Of a stretch of 64,000 bases of DNA, positions 1 to 9,787 are shown in pieces. This DNA is from Saccharomycopsis crataegensis (Eukaryota > Ascomycota > Saccharomycetes > Ascoideales > Saccharomycopsidaceae): assembly GCF_037102585.1 (NCBI RefSeq), contig NW_027043819.1, positions 930,001 to 994,000 on the forward strand, read 5' to 3'. The notes under the pieces are model-generated. The model was given only the letters and a program-made list of their open reading frames with translations. It made no database searches and was not told the DNA's origin. How positions within the stretch are numbered: position 1 is the first letter of the stretch; the number at the start of each line of letters is the position of its first letter. The position numbers and the translations under genes are program-made.

Positions 1-1148
1 GCCGTGATTCACAGATAAATACTACAGATGAATGGGCTCATTTTGCCTCTCACCGAGACGAATTATCTGGGACTTTAGGTCAATCACAAACATCTGCGGG
101 GTCTAAATTGCAAGATTCAAGAAGCTTGTTGCGTTTCCGTGACTCAGCGTATGCAGAGGAAATTCTCCAAGATATCAAAACAACCAACGAAAGCTATAAT
201 AGCGATGCTAACTCTAAAATTGCGTCAGTTTCTGGTTTATCCCAAGCGTCCACACTTCAACAGATTGTCATTCTTTCTTCCCGTACATTCAAGAATTTGT
301 ACCGTAATCCAAGACTTCTTATGACTCAGTATCTTCTTTCGATATTTATGGGTTGCTTTGTTGGTATTCTTTATTATGATATTGAAATTGATATAAGCGG
401 ATTCCAAAATCGGATGGGTTTGTTCTTTTTTGTGCTCTCTTTCTTCGGCTTCTCAACGTTGACCGGGCTCCATTCATTCTCAATCGAGCGGATTGTGTTT
501 ATGCGTGAAAGGTCCAACAATTACTATTCTTCCTTCTCTTATTACTTCACTAAGATTCTTTGCGATGTTTTGCCACTACGTGTTTTCCCTCCAGTGATTC
601 TTCTTGCCATTACATACCCATTAGTCGGGTTGAATATGGAAGAAAATGGCTTCACAAAGGCTATTGTGATCCTTGTTTTGTTCAACTTGGCTACTGCTCT
701 CGAAATTTTGATTGTCGGAATATTAATCAAAGAAAGTGGAAATGCTACTCTAATTGGAGTGTTGATACTATTATTTTCAATGCTCTTTTCTGGCCTCTTC
801 ATCAATATCAAAACAGGTGAAACAACTGCTAATGCTGTTGCTGCTGCCGCCGCCGGTACTGTTCAAAAAAGTGGCGTATTTGCTTCGATTGATTTGAACG
901 TGCTTAAATATCTCTCTACTTTCCACTATGGGTATGAGTCGTTGATTATCAACGAGGTAAAGACCTTGGTTTTAAGAGAAACCAAGTATGGTTTGAAAAT
1001 AGAGATTCCAGGAGCAACTATTTTGAGTACTTTTGGATTCAACGTTGGTGCATTGTGGGAAGATGTTGTTGCATTAGGAGTTTGGTGTGGGGTGTTCTTA
1101 GTTGCCGGCTTTGCATGCTTGCATTTCTTTGTTGTTGAAAGGAGATAG
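1..1148 (+). CDS. ADP1: ADP1-like ABC transporter, C-terminal part (5' end outside window)
   Basis: The reading frame is open from base 3 to the stop at 1148, so the gene starts upstream of the window. About 380 residues are visible. A hydrophilic linker (roughly the first 80 residues) leads into an ABCG-type transmembrane domain with about six hydrophobic segments. The block FMRERSNNYYSSFSYY is the conserved loop after the second or third helix of ABCG half-transporters. Its pattern, and the LFSGLFIN block before the last large loop, resemble yeast Adp1. The nucleotide-binding domain is not in the window. Adp1 is a putative membrane ATP-dependent transporter of unknown substrate. An alanine run near position 840 sits in the extracellular-type loop. 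The assignment to Adp1 rather than another ABCG protein is from recalled family sequence, not a search. Confidence 0.85.
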   Translation, partial: RDSQINTTDEWAHFASHRDELSGTLGQSQTSAGSKLQDSRSLLRFRDSAYAEEILQDIKTTNESYNSDANSKIASVSGLSQASTLQQIVILSSRTFKNLYRNPRLLMTQYLLSIFMGCFVGILYYDIEIDISGFQNRMGLFFFVLSFFGFSTLTGLHSFSIERIVFMRERSNNYYSSFSYYFTKILCDVLPLRVFPPVILLAITYPLVGLNMEENGFTKAIVILVLFNLATALEILIVGILIKESGNATLIGVLILLFSMLFSGLFINIKTGETTANAVAAAAAGTVQKSGVFASIDLNVLKYLSTFHYGYESLIINEVKTLVLRETKYGLKIEIPGATILSTFGFNVGALWEDVVALGVWCGVFLVAGFACLHFFVVERR

Positions 1149-1887
1149 TTTGATGGCTTCTATATCATTTACTATACATTATTGCCATTGAAAAGGAGAT
1201 GAATTTTAGATTTTACTTTATTGATTTGAAAAAGAATGTTAGCGAATGCGCTTCAGTCTTTATCCATTAAGAAAAAACCAAGGGACCCAGAAAAATAAAA
1301 AAAAAAAGTTAATGACCAATCGGTCAATTCTGAAGCAATAGATCATAATAGGAACTCCTATTATTGAAAAAGTATAATACATTTGCCACATTGTATCTTA
1401 TTGTTTACTATTCCTCGTTCTGTTTTTTTGTTTATTTCTTCAAATTTTTTCCACTTTTTATATTATCAGTTTATATCATGGGTATTAGTTTTAATAATAA
1501 AAGCTTTTTGTGAATAACTTTATTTATTCAACGACTGTGAATTAAGAGAAAAAAGATGCCAGAAAATTTGACGTTGTTTAGCTGGTCAGCGTGTGGCGCC
1601 CTCCATGTTTTTTTTAGACAAAAAAAATAATAAACAAAGGAAGTGAAATAAGAGGCTTTAGTAGGTATATACACACACACAGTCTCTACAGTATCGCAAC
1701 TGGAAGCAAACACTGTTTAGAGTGGACAAACAAAACAAAGGATCTATGAGATAAAGCAACTCCATTCATATTTGGTCAAAACATAAATTCCTGAATGAGC
1801 AATACAAAGGAAAGAAGAAGACCCAAGGTTTCAAACAATATTAATACAGTTGAATAGTGCTATATCTATCAATCTCTGCGACATAAG
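1149..1887. other. Intergenic, ADP1 3' flank and promoter of gene A
   Basis: This stretch is AT-rich with poly-A/T runs and a short CA tract near 1670-1680. No convincing gene is seen. It should hold the ADP1 3' UTR and the promoter of the downstream homeodomain gene. Confidence 0.6.
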
Positions 1888-4629
1888 ATGACAGAAAGAG
1901 ATCGAATGCCTTCAAATGCTATACATGGCTCGATAAACTCTTTAGGGGATGGCTACTTGGTACCTTATTGTCGTAACTGTCATAAAGTGATCCATATTAA
2001 TGGGTCACCCGCAGAACCAGTTTACCAACAAGAGATTGTCGATCTGTTTGCCAGCTTACATGGCTCTAAAACCGGTTCAAAGCCAAGCTTGACGGAGAAT
2101 ATGCTTCCCAAGATGGACCATAAACAACGAGAGTACCTTGAATATATTGCCCAGGCGTATTTTTCTAATGATGATGATATTGATGATACCACCAGGACCT
2201 ACAGTAAATACAGTTCTGTTTCGCCGTATCTTCAGTGTCCTAATGATTGCAAAAAATGTCAAATAATATGGAAATTGATCTTGAAAATTGAGATCACTGA
2301 TAGTTTCACAAAATTGACTTCTGTAAAGCTATTGGCATGCGATGCGGTGCTTGCCGATATCCAATACCGTGCCCAGCTTGAATCGCAATCACTACAATCA
2401 AAAGATGCCCAGTTCCAATTGTTGTTAATTCTTGCGAAATTCTTGGCTCCGTGGGTGGCTAACAGAACCCGATTCTTGATCAGAACCCTTGGATTGCATG
2501 GTGATAGGGAGAATCAGTTCTTTTTCTTCCAATCACGCCAAGAAGATGAAACGATCATTACGAAAATCGAGCAAGGACTTCTGCCATTTGTGGAAAGATG
2601 GGCCAATGATCATGTGGAATCCACTGCTGTCGATGATGAGATACTTGAGCTTGCTGAAGGCATTTCTGAAAATGATGGACTGAACTCACCGAAAAATAAT
2701 ATCTCGAGCACACCGAAAAACAACAACGAGAAAGATACAATGAAAGATCATGGTATGCCAGGAAGACGGATAACTTCCAGCCAGAATGATGGAAAAGTCA
2801 CTAAACCTCCAATCTCCAATTTCACCGATAAACCGGAGACTATTCCCGAATCCAAGAGACCGCAGATTGAACAGAGCATACAGGATCCAAGCGCCCCAAT
2901 AGTTGTTTTGGGCACATCGAGAGGCTGGAATGCTGATAGAAGTTGGTGGAGCGAAAATGAAGATGAAGAACGTGATATCAATACAGGGAATAAGAATGAA
3001 ACATATAGAAAAGAAAACACACGAGACACGTCGATGTCGATTAATAACGGTTCCCCTGCAATTAAGTCCATTGGCTCGCAGCAATCGGCTTCCCAATCAA
3101 CAAAAATGGTTGGTATTACAGTGGGACGTGCTTCAGATTCGGAATCAGATTCAAATTCGGGCTCTGATTTAGAAGATCAGCATGATGATCGTCTGGGATA
3201 TAGGTATGACAACAATTCTGAAGCTATGACCGCTGAGGATAGATCAGAATTCAAAAACATTCACAAAAACAACACAAATCCTTCTGAACCTAAAATTCCA
3301 ATAGTTTCTCAGAATCTGAAGCAAAGAAGCAACCAGCAGGAAAGAAGCCTTTCTGATAGTGAGTCTGGAAGTGAACCAGCATCACATGCTTTTACTGAGA
3401 CTCAAATCAATGATAGCCCTTTTCCGGAAATTCAAAGCGGCAATACCATATCATCATTTCCAACAGATTTCCCATTTAAAGATTTTGTCCCCCGTCGTCG
3501 CTCAGGAGTTTTACCAGAAAAGATCCATCGTGCTTTATTGAAATGGCTTTATTTCCATCTTGATATCACTTTACCTCTGATGGATCAATATCAAGAGTTG
3601 CAGAATATGACTGGCTTGAAGCATAAGCTGATCTATCGTTGGATCAAGCAGGCGCAATCGAAATATGTTCCAAGAATGAAGAAGCTAAAAGGCATTTGGG
3701 AAGCAAGAATAGCAAAAGGTGTCGATAAAAGTCTTGTTAACAATTCGCCGAAAGTTCTTTATGAGAAAGACTTAAATGAAAGTAATTCTGAAAATGATGA
3801 TATTGAACTTATAGATGGAGACGGAGAAACTGTTGAGGTTGAAGATAATGATGGGAATGGTGATGCAATAGAAGTTTTGAATGAAAATAGGGTGGCAATT
3901 GAGATCGATAGCAGTGATGAAATGCACGTTGAACTTGAAAGCGAAATTGAAATGCACAATGGTAATGAGAATCAAGAAGAAGTTGAAATAATAGATAAAA
4001 TTGAAAGTGGTAATGAAACTAGAAGTGAAAAGGATCAAAAAATGGAAAATGAAGATCCTGGAACTCAAAATGAAGCAAAAAATTCAGAGTTGAATTTGGA
4101 AAAGCAGTCAACGGAGAAAAATGAAGTTCATTTGAAGCGCATGAATGCCAATGCTATTGCTGTTGTTATCGAAGATATAATAGAAATCGATGGAGGAAAA
4201 CATTCAAACGAAAAAAATGATGATGTCAATATTGTGAATACCAATAATAACGATGTTTCTATGAAAGATGGAATAGAAATTGATAACCAAAATCCTGAAA
4301 AACATCTACCTCAGACAGAAGGCAAAGCTTATAGTGGAATCCCATCAGCTGCTCGGGTATTGGAAAATCAAGATACCCCAAAACTGTCTGTCGATAGTAA
4401 CAAAGTCTCTCTTTTTATAGATAGCGACTCGTTTGAAGGGGAAGTGAGTGACGAAGATAATGAACTAGCTAATTCAAGTAGTGTGTCTAAGAATATTTTA
4501 ATACCCACCCAACAAATTGATTCTATGGGACATCAAACCAACAAATCAGAAAAGCCTGAGGAACAGGGAAATGAAACCAGTTTTAAGGCACGCCACCTCG
4601 CTTCTCAAACCATCGTGGAGATAGATTAA
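1888..4629 (+). CDS. Family member A: Cys-cluster/homeodomain protein with acidic C-terminal extension
   Basis: 913 residues, starting at an ATG; I do not recognise a named orthologue. The N terminus carries NAIHG (10-14), YLVPYCRNC (C28, C31) and an IHING block. A second Cys group is C117, C121 and C124. FLAPW lies near residue 185, followed by an FFFFQ block and IEQGLLPFV. A long Ser/Glu/Asn-rich linker holds a GW motif. A TALE-like homeodomain lies at about 547-605 (WLYFHLD, TGL, YRWIK, VPRMK). Unlike its three paralogues, A continues for about 300 acidic residues with recurrent short hydrophobic-acidic motifs (IELID, VEIID, VAIEIDSSDE, TIVEID) that resemble SUMO-interacting motifs. Likely nuclear and probably regulatory, by inference. 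Helix 3 reads W-I-K-Q-A-Q and so lacks the canonical Asn51 and Arg53. It is convergent with family member B, 223 bp away. Confidence 0.85.
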   Translation: MTERDRMPSNAIHGSINSLGDGYLVPYCRNCHKVIHINGSPAEPVYQQEIVDLFASLHGSKTGSKPSLTENMLPKMDHKQREYLEYIAQAYFSNDDDIDDTTRTYSKYSSVSPYLQCPNDCKKCQIIWKLILKIEITDSFTKLTSVKLLACDAVLADIQYRAQLESQSLQSKDAQFQLLLILAKFLAPWVANRTRFLIRTLGLHGDRENQFFFFQSRQEDETIITKIEQGLLPFVERWANDHVESTAVDDEILELAEGISENDGLNSPKNNISSTPKNNNEKDTMKDHGMPGRRITSSQNDGKVTKPPISNFTDKPETIPESKRPQIEQSIQDPSAPIVVLGTSRGWNADRSWWSENEDEERDINTGNKNETYRKENTRDTSMSINNGSPAIKSIGSQQSASQSTKMVGITVGRASDSESDSNSGSDLEDQHDDRLGYRYDNNSEAMTAEDRSEFKNIHKNNTNPSEPKIPIVSQNLKQRSNQQERSLSDSESGSEPASHAFTETQINDSPFPEIQSGNTISSFPTDFPFKDFVPRRRSGVLPEKIHRALLKWLYFHLDITLPLMDQYQELQNMTGLKHKLIYRWIKQAQSKYVPRMKKLKGIWEARIAKGVDKSLVNNSPKVLYEKDLNESNSENDDIELIDGDGETVEVEDNDGNGDAIEVLNENRVAIEIDSSDEMHVELESEIEMHNGNENQEEVEIIDKIESGNETRSEKDQKMENEDPGTQNEAKNSELNLEKQSTEKNEVHLKRMNANAIAVVIEDIIEIDGGKHSNEKNDDVNIVNTNNNDVSMKDGIEIDNQNPEKHLPQTEGKAYSGIPSAARVLENQDTPKLSVDSNKVSLFIDSDSFEGEVSDEDNELANSSSVSKNILIPTQQIDSMGHQTNKSEKPEEQGNETSFKARHLASQTIVEID

Positions 4630-4852
4630 TATCCAAACTTCTAGCTATCATTGCTTTTTAGTTTACTTACAAAGTATTCACATTAATGAAATACATAACG
4701 CTTTTTATGAACACAGTATGAATAACTTTTTATAAAACTTGTAAACTCGAAACAGCTGGATTACATATATATATATTATATTATAGGTGTCCAACTAATA
4801 AATTTAATTTATGCATGTTGTTAGCACAGTTCAAATCTGCGAGGAAGGTTCA

Positions 4853-6376
4853 TTATTTTTGCAAATATGAAATCTCAGTCTTAAGCCTTTTTAGCACAGC
4901 CTTCATTCTCGGTACTTTATTCGTCCTGGCCTTACTAAACCAGCTGTGCACTTGTCTTTTCAGCAATCCCGTCTTTTGTATAAAATTGGAAACAACATCA
5001 ATCCCTGGGTATGGGTCCTTAAGGTTGTAGAAGAGCCATTCAAGAAAGAGTTTATGATCGTCGAATTGGATGCCATTTGCCGTGGGCTGCCTGCTGGGAA
5101 GAAACTCGTGAATTGGAAGACTGGAGAATGGGACCGTGATATTCTCCAACTCATCTTGATCATTTGCTTTATCATCAGGTAGGTCAGTTGTCTTGGTCGT
5201 GATGGTTGTCGTAGACGCAGTTTTGATTTTTTCAACATTTTTCGATTCTTCGCCCAAGTCTGACAAGTCTGAAAGTTGGGATGGGGATTTTTCCTCACAT
5301 GATGGATAAAAATATTGCATTGGAGCAAAAGACTCCTTTGGTTTCTCATTCTCCGGTATGTGATTTTTCTGTCCTTGTTGTGTAAGATTTTTATCAAATG
5401 GTGAATTCTGTCCAGAATCTGCTAATGGTCTAGGTGGAGGCATCATCATATTGTCATTTTGTGAAGTCCTTACTTTCGAATTCCATCCTGAGGCTCGGCT
5501 AGACACATCTTTATATATTTCTTTGGTTTGAGGGGGTTTGCGGTGATTATTTCCCTTTTTCTGGAAAATTGAATTTTGGAGACCAGCTCTATCGTTCTGT
5601 AAGCCACCGATTATTCCAGTACCATTAGAATACGAATGTCTAGGGATAAATGGACAAAGGCCTTGTTCGATACTTTTCACCTTATTACCAAATATGAAGA
5701 AGAAGAATTCATTCTCTCGCTCCTCAATAAGATCAAGTATCAGGAATAAATATAATGATTTATTTCGAATCCACGGAGCGAAAAATTTCGATAACATAAT
5801 TGATGCTTCAAGAGACTCGTGGCCCTCTTTCTTTAATATCAGCAGTCTCGGTTGAAACTGGGGAATTAGTACACCAGAAGAAATCGCATATGTAGATTGC
5901 GCTCTCGTTAATGTGTTAAATGTTATCATCTCAAATATTGTTTCCCAAATAACTTGATTTTCGGCATTACATGCTCGTCCGTAGGATCCACAGTCAGAAT
6001 TTTGACACTTGAAGTATTTCCAAAGAGTTTTATCAACACCAGTATTATTTATCAAACCATTTTCAATATTAAGATGAGCAATGTTAGAAACATAATTCAG
6101 AATGATGAACCCGAGATACTCCTGTTTCTTTGATTCTTTCGGGAGAATCTTTCTGAAACCCTGAGATTTCGGGAATAGTCCCACTAGATCCACAGATACC
6201 TCATTATTTGATGCCACAGAAAACTGATCCATGAGCTGTTCTTCTCTTATAGGCGCAGCTGGCTTACCATTGATATGTATGAGTTCTTTACATAGCTGGC
6301 ATTGGGGTATTAGATAAACGTCTTGAAGTAAAATAATCTGTCCATGGATGGCATTAGGAGGAATGTGGTTCCTCAT
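4853..6376 (-). CDS. Family member B: Cys-cluster/homeodomain protein
   Basis: 507 residues with an ATG at 6376. It has the family architecture: NAIHG (8-12), YLIPQCQLC (C26, C29), IHING, a second Cys-rich block (FKCQNSDC plus a later CNAE), KFFAPW, FFFFIF and IEQGLCPFI. A polar low-complexity linker with a SGWN motif follows. The C-terminal TALE-like homeodomain (about 439-495) reads WLFYNLKDPYP, KTGL, HSWFSKAR and VPRMK. It is the member closest to the TALE/KN consensus, but Lys replaces the recognition Asn. The protein ends soon after helix 3, so it lacks A's long tail. Its 3' end faces A. A palindromic GGGTG/CACCC element lies about 180 bp upstream and recurs upstream of C. No name recognised; transcription-factor role inferred. 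Confidence 0.85.
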   Translation of the reverse strand: MRNHIPPNAIHGQIILLQDVYLIPQCQLCKELIHINGKPAAPIREEQLMDQFSVASNNEVSVDLVGLFPKSQGFRKILPKESKKQEYLGFIILNYVSNIAHLNIENGLINNTGVDKTLWKYFKCQNSDCGSYGRACNAENQVIWETIFEMITFNTLTRAQSTYAISSGVLIPQFQPRLLILKKEGHESLEASIMLSKFFAPWIRNKSLYLFLILDLIEERENEFFFFIFGNKVKSIEQGLCPFIPRHSYSNGTGIIGGLQNDRAGLQNSIFQKKGNNHRKPPQTKEIYKDVSSRASGWNSKVRTSQNDNMMMPPPRPLADSGQNSPFDKNLTQQGQKNHIPENEKPKESFAPMQYFYPSCEEKSPSQLSDLSDLGEESKNVEKIKTASTTTITTKTTDLPDDKANDQDELENITVPFSSLPIHEFLPSRQPTANGIQFDDHKLFLEWLFYNLKDPYPGIDVVSNFIQKTGLLKRQVHSWFSKARTNKVPRMKAVLKRLKTEISYLQK

Positions 6377-6555
6377 ACTTCAGATACAGTACTATAAATA
6401 CTGCCCCTATATCTTTTATACTTAGAAAAGAAAAATCAGTGACTACTGACCAGAGATGTACGTTGACTTCACAAAAATTTGAGAGTATAAGACAAAGTTT
6501 GTGATTTTGTTTCTTTCTGCAGAAAAAAAAAAAAAAAAAGTTGATGCAAATTTGG

Positions 6556-6570
6556 GGTGTGTTGCACCCG
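6556..6570 (-). promoter_or_regulatory. GGGTGC-AA-CACACCC palindrome upstream of B
   Basis: Read on B's strand the site is GGGTGCAACACACCC, an imperfect inverted repeat about 180 bp upstream of the B start codon. Almost the same sequence, lacking only the central AA, lies about 200 bp upstream of C in the same orientation. A shared regulator is an inference. Confidence 0.35.
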
Positions 6571-7223
6571 ATTTTTTGAGGTTTTTGCTGGGCGAGATGA
6601 TAATAGTACACTGGCTTTTATCAGATGGGTCCACCGATAGCTCAACGTTTATTGCTTGATTCAACCAGGCTTCTCAAATATTGTAAGTGAAGGCAGTATC
6701 TCAGGTATTCCCCATTTGCTCATTTGGGTTCGGATGAAAACTGCGTTCGGTTGAGATGTGGATTCAAAAGTCACGCGAGATGATCTCTCATTGACACTTG
6801 AAATAACAATTAAAAATGGGGCTTCTCATTGAACAAAATCATATAGAAAGCCCTTTTTGCCGTCTGGCTTACACATATCATAAGCATTATTATGACTACT
6901 GGACTGTGTAGCCAACAATACAAAACATCGATACTTTGATAAGGATTAGATGTATTTATTATTGCTCCTTTAATATTAATAGTAGTTTCCCTAGTAGATA
7001 GATACTGCCTTTTTGACAGCACGTATCGATAGTTATTGCAATGTGTCGTTGAAAGAAAGCTTCCGGCAGTGCATGTAACCATAAATCCACACCTCCATCA
7101 CGCTGAAAAGGGAAGGCTTACATCATAGACTGAAAATCACCAATCCTTGATGTGAAATGAATTGATGGTATAGTTTGACGTCCAGAGTATTCGGCATACC
7201 CTCTTAGAATATAATTTGAGCAT

Positions 7224-7253
7224 GAAATAACTGTACAAGAAATAACTGTACAA
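7224..7253 (+). repeat. 15-bp tandem duplication
   Basis: The unit GAAATAACTGTACAA occurs twice back to back, followed by a partial third start. It lies in non-coding DNA. Confidence 0.8.
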
Positions 7254-8338
7254 GAAATTTCTGAATACCATTATGGTCATTACTCCAACCTACGATATTA
7301 TTTTATTGACGGATTTCGTTAAAACAATAGTAATCGCAGGTTCTCCCATAAAAAATGGTTTAAACTTCATATCTGGAGTCCTGTTTTTCTCAGCGACCTA
7401 AAAAATAGTGGAGCTAAAAAGAAAAAAAAAATAATACCATAACCATGGGGTTTATTCTTTGATAAGCTTACGCTGTCATAATAGTACATGTAGATGTTGT
7501 CAATAAATACCAACACGAGGGTATACATTCATTTGTTTTATTTAGTTACCTTTGTACCGAACATCACTCAACAATCTGACTTTGAGGCTCCTTAAGTCAA
7601 CTAATTACTATTGGAAATTATGAATTTCAGTATTGTCAGGGATAAAAATTGTTGCTATTGGTGACTTTTATTGTTCCGGGTGAATCTGCTCGGTTGGGGT
7701 AAAATTTGATATTTCGCCCATCATAACTGGAACCGCTAGAAAAAAGAAATTGTTGCAGATAAAGTAAGCTGAGAAGAAGTATCACAGATAATTGCTTACC
7801 TTTGAGAGGAATATTCCGTAATTTCGACTGCCTAATTTTCCATTATTCCTCCCCTGTGAGGTTTCTACTATCTACTTATCAAATATACTTGGCATGACTT
7901 TCGAAAAAGAGATTGCAATCCATGAAAACTCGGTGAAAATCCTGGAGCCAAAATAAGTAAATATTGGAGAAACCTTGGTGGTTATTGCGATAGATTTCAT
8001 CAAAGTGCAAGGTTTGTAAATCACTGGTTCTAAATATTAAGAAAGTAGTCACTTTTATATAATAATCATAAGCAAAATACCAACATATTAATGGGATTGT
8101 AGGTAATGTTATCTTGACTTCTGGTAATTAGAGATGTGAGAATCACGCAACCATTTCCCATTTTCAAAATTCGTAATATACATGTATCATGAAGAGGTTA
8201 CAAATGTGAAAATACTTCTTGAAAAAGATCAGAAAAAAAAAAGATATTTCATTCATTAATATTATACATTGTGCAAAAATTTGGAAAAATAAATGATATT
8301 AGCCACATTATTACCATTCAGAAAAGCGATTCGAGTCA

Positions 8339-9787
8339 TTATTTTTGAGAAGCACCAAAGTAATGCAAGTAAGCACCCAAAGTTTTAGTACCTTCAATAT
8401 AGTTACTGATGTTAACCTTTTCATTGATACTGTGAGCACCATCATTACCTCTACCCATTGGCAACAACAAGACAGAGGTCTTCAATTGTTTTTCGAAAGT
8501 CAAGGAGATTGGAATGGAGCCACCTTCTCTAGTCAAATCTGGCTTGACACCCCAGACCAATTCAGTGGCCTTGGAAGCGGCAGTGAAACTTTCGTTGAAT
8601 GGATCAGACACCCAGTAGTCACCGTCGTGGATCAATTCAGCGTGAATGGTGTTCTTAGAGTTCAATTTAGCAAATTCAGCATTAACGAAATCGAGCACCA
8701 ACTTGTCCAACTTAGCGGAATCCATATCTGGGACAGTTCTGATGGAGAATTTACCACTAACCTTAGCTGGGATGACGGTCTTGGCACCAGCACCACTAAA
8801 AGCACCTTCGACACCGTGGATGGACAAAGATGGGAATCTCCATCTGTGCATCAAAATTTCTTTCTTGCTTTGGTAAATAGCAGTGTCGGAACCAGAAGCC
8901 AAGTTCAATTCGGTAACGTCGAAATCAATGTCATCGTACAACTTACTTTCTTCTGGAGTGACCTTGGCAACCATCTCGTTGACACCTGGAATCAAAATGT
9001 TCCCGTTAACGTCGACCAATTTGCTCAAAACGTTCACCAAGTCAGTCATTGGTTCGTGAATGACACCACCGAAAATCCCGGAGTGCAAGTCAGCACCTGG
9101 ACCATTGATGATGATTTGGTAGTAGTTACAGCCTCTCAAACCATAAGTCAAAACTGGTTTCTTGGTACCCAACCAGTAGTTATCAGAAATACAAACGGCA
9201 TCAACACCTTTGAAGTAAGTTTCGGCTTCTTGAGCAATCAAGTCATCTAAACCGATGGAACCACTTTCTTCCATACCTTCGAAACAGGTGATGATGTTGA
9301 CTGGGAGTTCAAGACCCAATTCCTTATGAGCTTGCAAAACATTCAACCAACCCATGACTGGACCTTTGTCATCAGTTGACCCTCTACCGACCAATTTATC
9401 TTCGTCTTCCTTGACAACCAATTCAAAAGGTTCGGTATCCCAACCGTCTTCGATGCCAGCTGGCTGGACATCGTAGTGACCGTAAATCAAAACAGTCTTC
9501 TTAGCTGGATCGTTACCGATTCTTGACAAGACAACAGGTGGCAAGTTTAATTTTGGGTTGTCGACTGGTGGTGGTTGAATACCCAAATCTTTCATTTGGA
9601 TATCGTAAGCACCCAATTTTTCCAATTCGCTCTTCAAGAAGTAACCCATCTTGACAACTTCTGGTCTAAGAGTTTCATCACCAGAAACGGATTTGATGGC
9701 AACAGCATCAGCCAATCTTTGGATGAACTGAGGCTTCAATTCCTGGATTTTTTTGAAGAGGGGGTTCAAGGTTTCTTCAACAGACAT
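8339..9787 (-). CDS. DUG1: DUG1-type Cys-Gly metallodipeptidase (M20 family)
   Basis: From the ATG at 9787 the product is 482 residues, close to the 481 of S. cerevisiae Dug1, which is why I choose this start. M20/ArgE/DapE motifs are clear: YGHYDVQPAG (first zinc His and catalytic Asp), RGSTDDKGP (bridging Asp), CFEGMEESGS (catalytic Glu pair), the dimerisation-domain block NGPGADLHSGIFGG and a C-terminal GRGNDGAHS (zinc His). The enzyme hydrolyses Cys-Gly in cytosolic glutathione turnover, together with the Dug2-Dug3 complex. The frame stays open upstream to an ATG at 10123 and includes one at 9934. The 49 residues from 9934 look like a mitochondrial presequence (see findings). It is divergent from the F-BAR gene. 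Confidence 0.95.
   Translation of the reverse strand: MSVEETLNPLFKKIQELKPQFIQRLADAVAIKSVSGDETLRPEVVKMGYFLKSELEKLGAYDIQMKDLGIQPPPVDNPKLNLPPVVLSRIGNDPAKKTVLIYGHYDVQPAGIEDGWDTEPFELVVKEDEDKLVGRGSTDDKGPVMGWLNVLQAHKELGLELPVNIITCFEGMEESGSIGLDDLIAQEAETYFKGVDAVCISDNYWLGTKKPVLTYGLRGCNYYQIIINGPGADLHSGIFGGVIHEPMTDLVNVLSKLVDVNGNILIPGVNEMVAKVTPEESKLYDDIDFDVTELNLASGSDTAIYQSKKEILMHRWRFPSLSIHGVEGAFSGAGAKTVIPAKVSGKFSIRTVPDMDSAKLDKLVLDFVNAEFAKLNSKNTIHAELIHDGDYWVSDPFNESFTAASKATELVWGVKPDLTREGGSIPISLTFEKQLKTSVLLLPMGRGNDGAHSINEKVNISNYIEGTKTLGAYLHYFGASQK

Larger units (their letters stand above)
6377..8338. other. 2-kb gene-free stretch between B and DUG1
   Basis: No credible gene is visible on either strand. It holds the promoter of B (with the GGGTG/CACCC palindrome), a short tandem duplication at 7224-7253 and the DUG1 3' flank. 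Composition is mixed rather than simple repeat, so a strongly decayed gene is possible, but I recognise none. Confidence 0.5.

Noticed and set aside
8345-9250. Long open frame antisense to DUG1
   Set aside because: It mirrors the codon structure of DUG1, has no domain and overlaps conserved catalytic sequence on the other strand.
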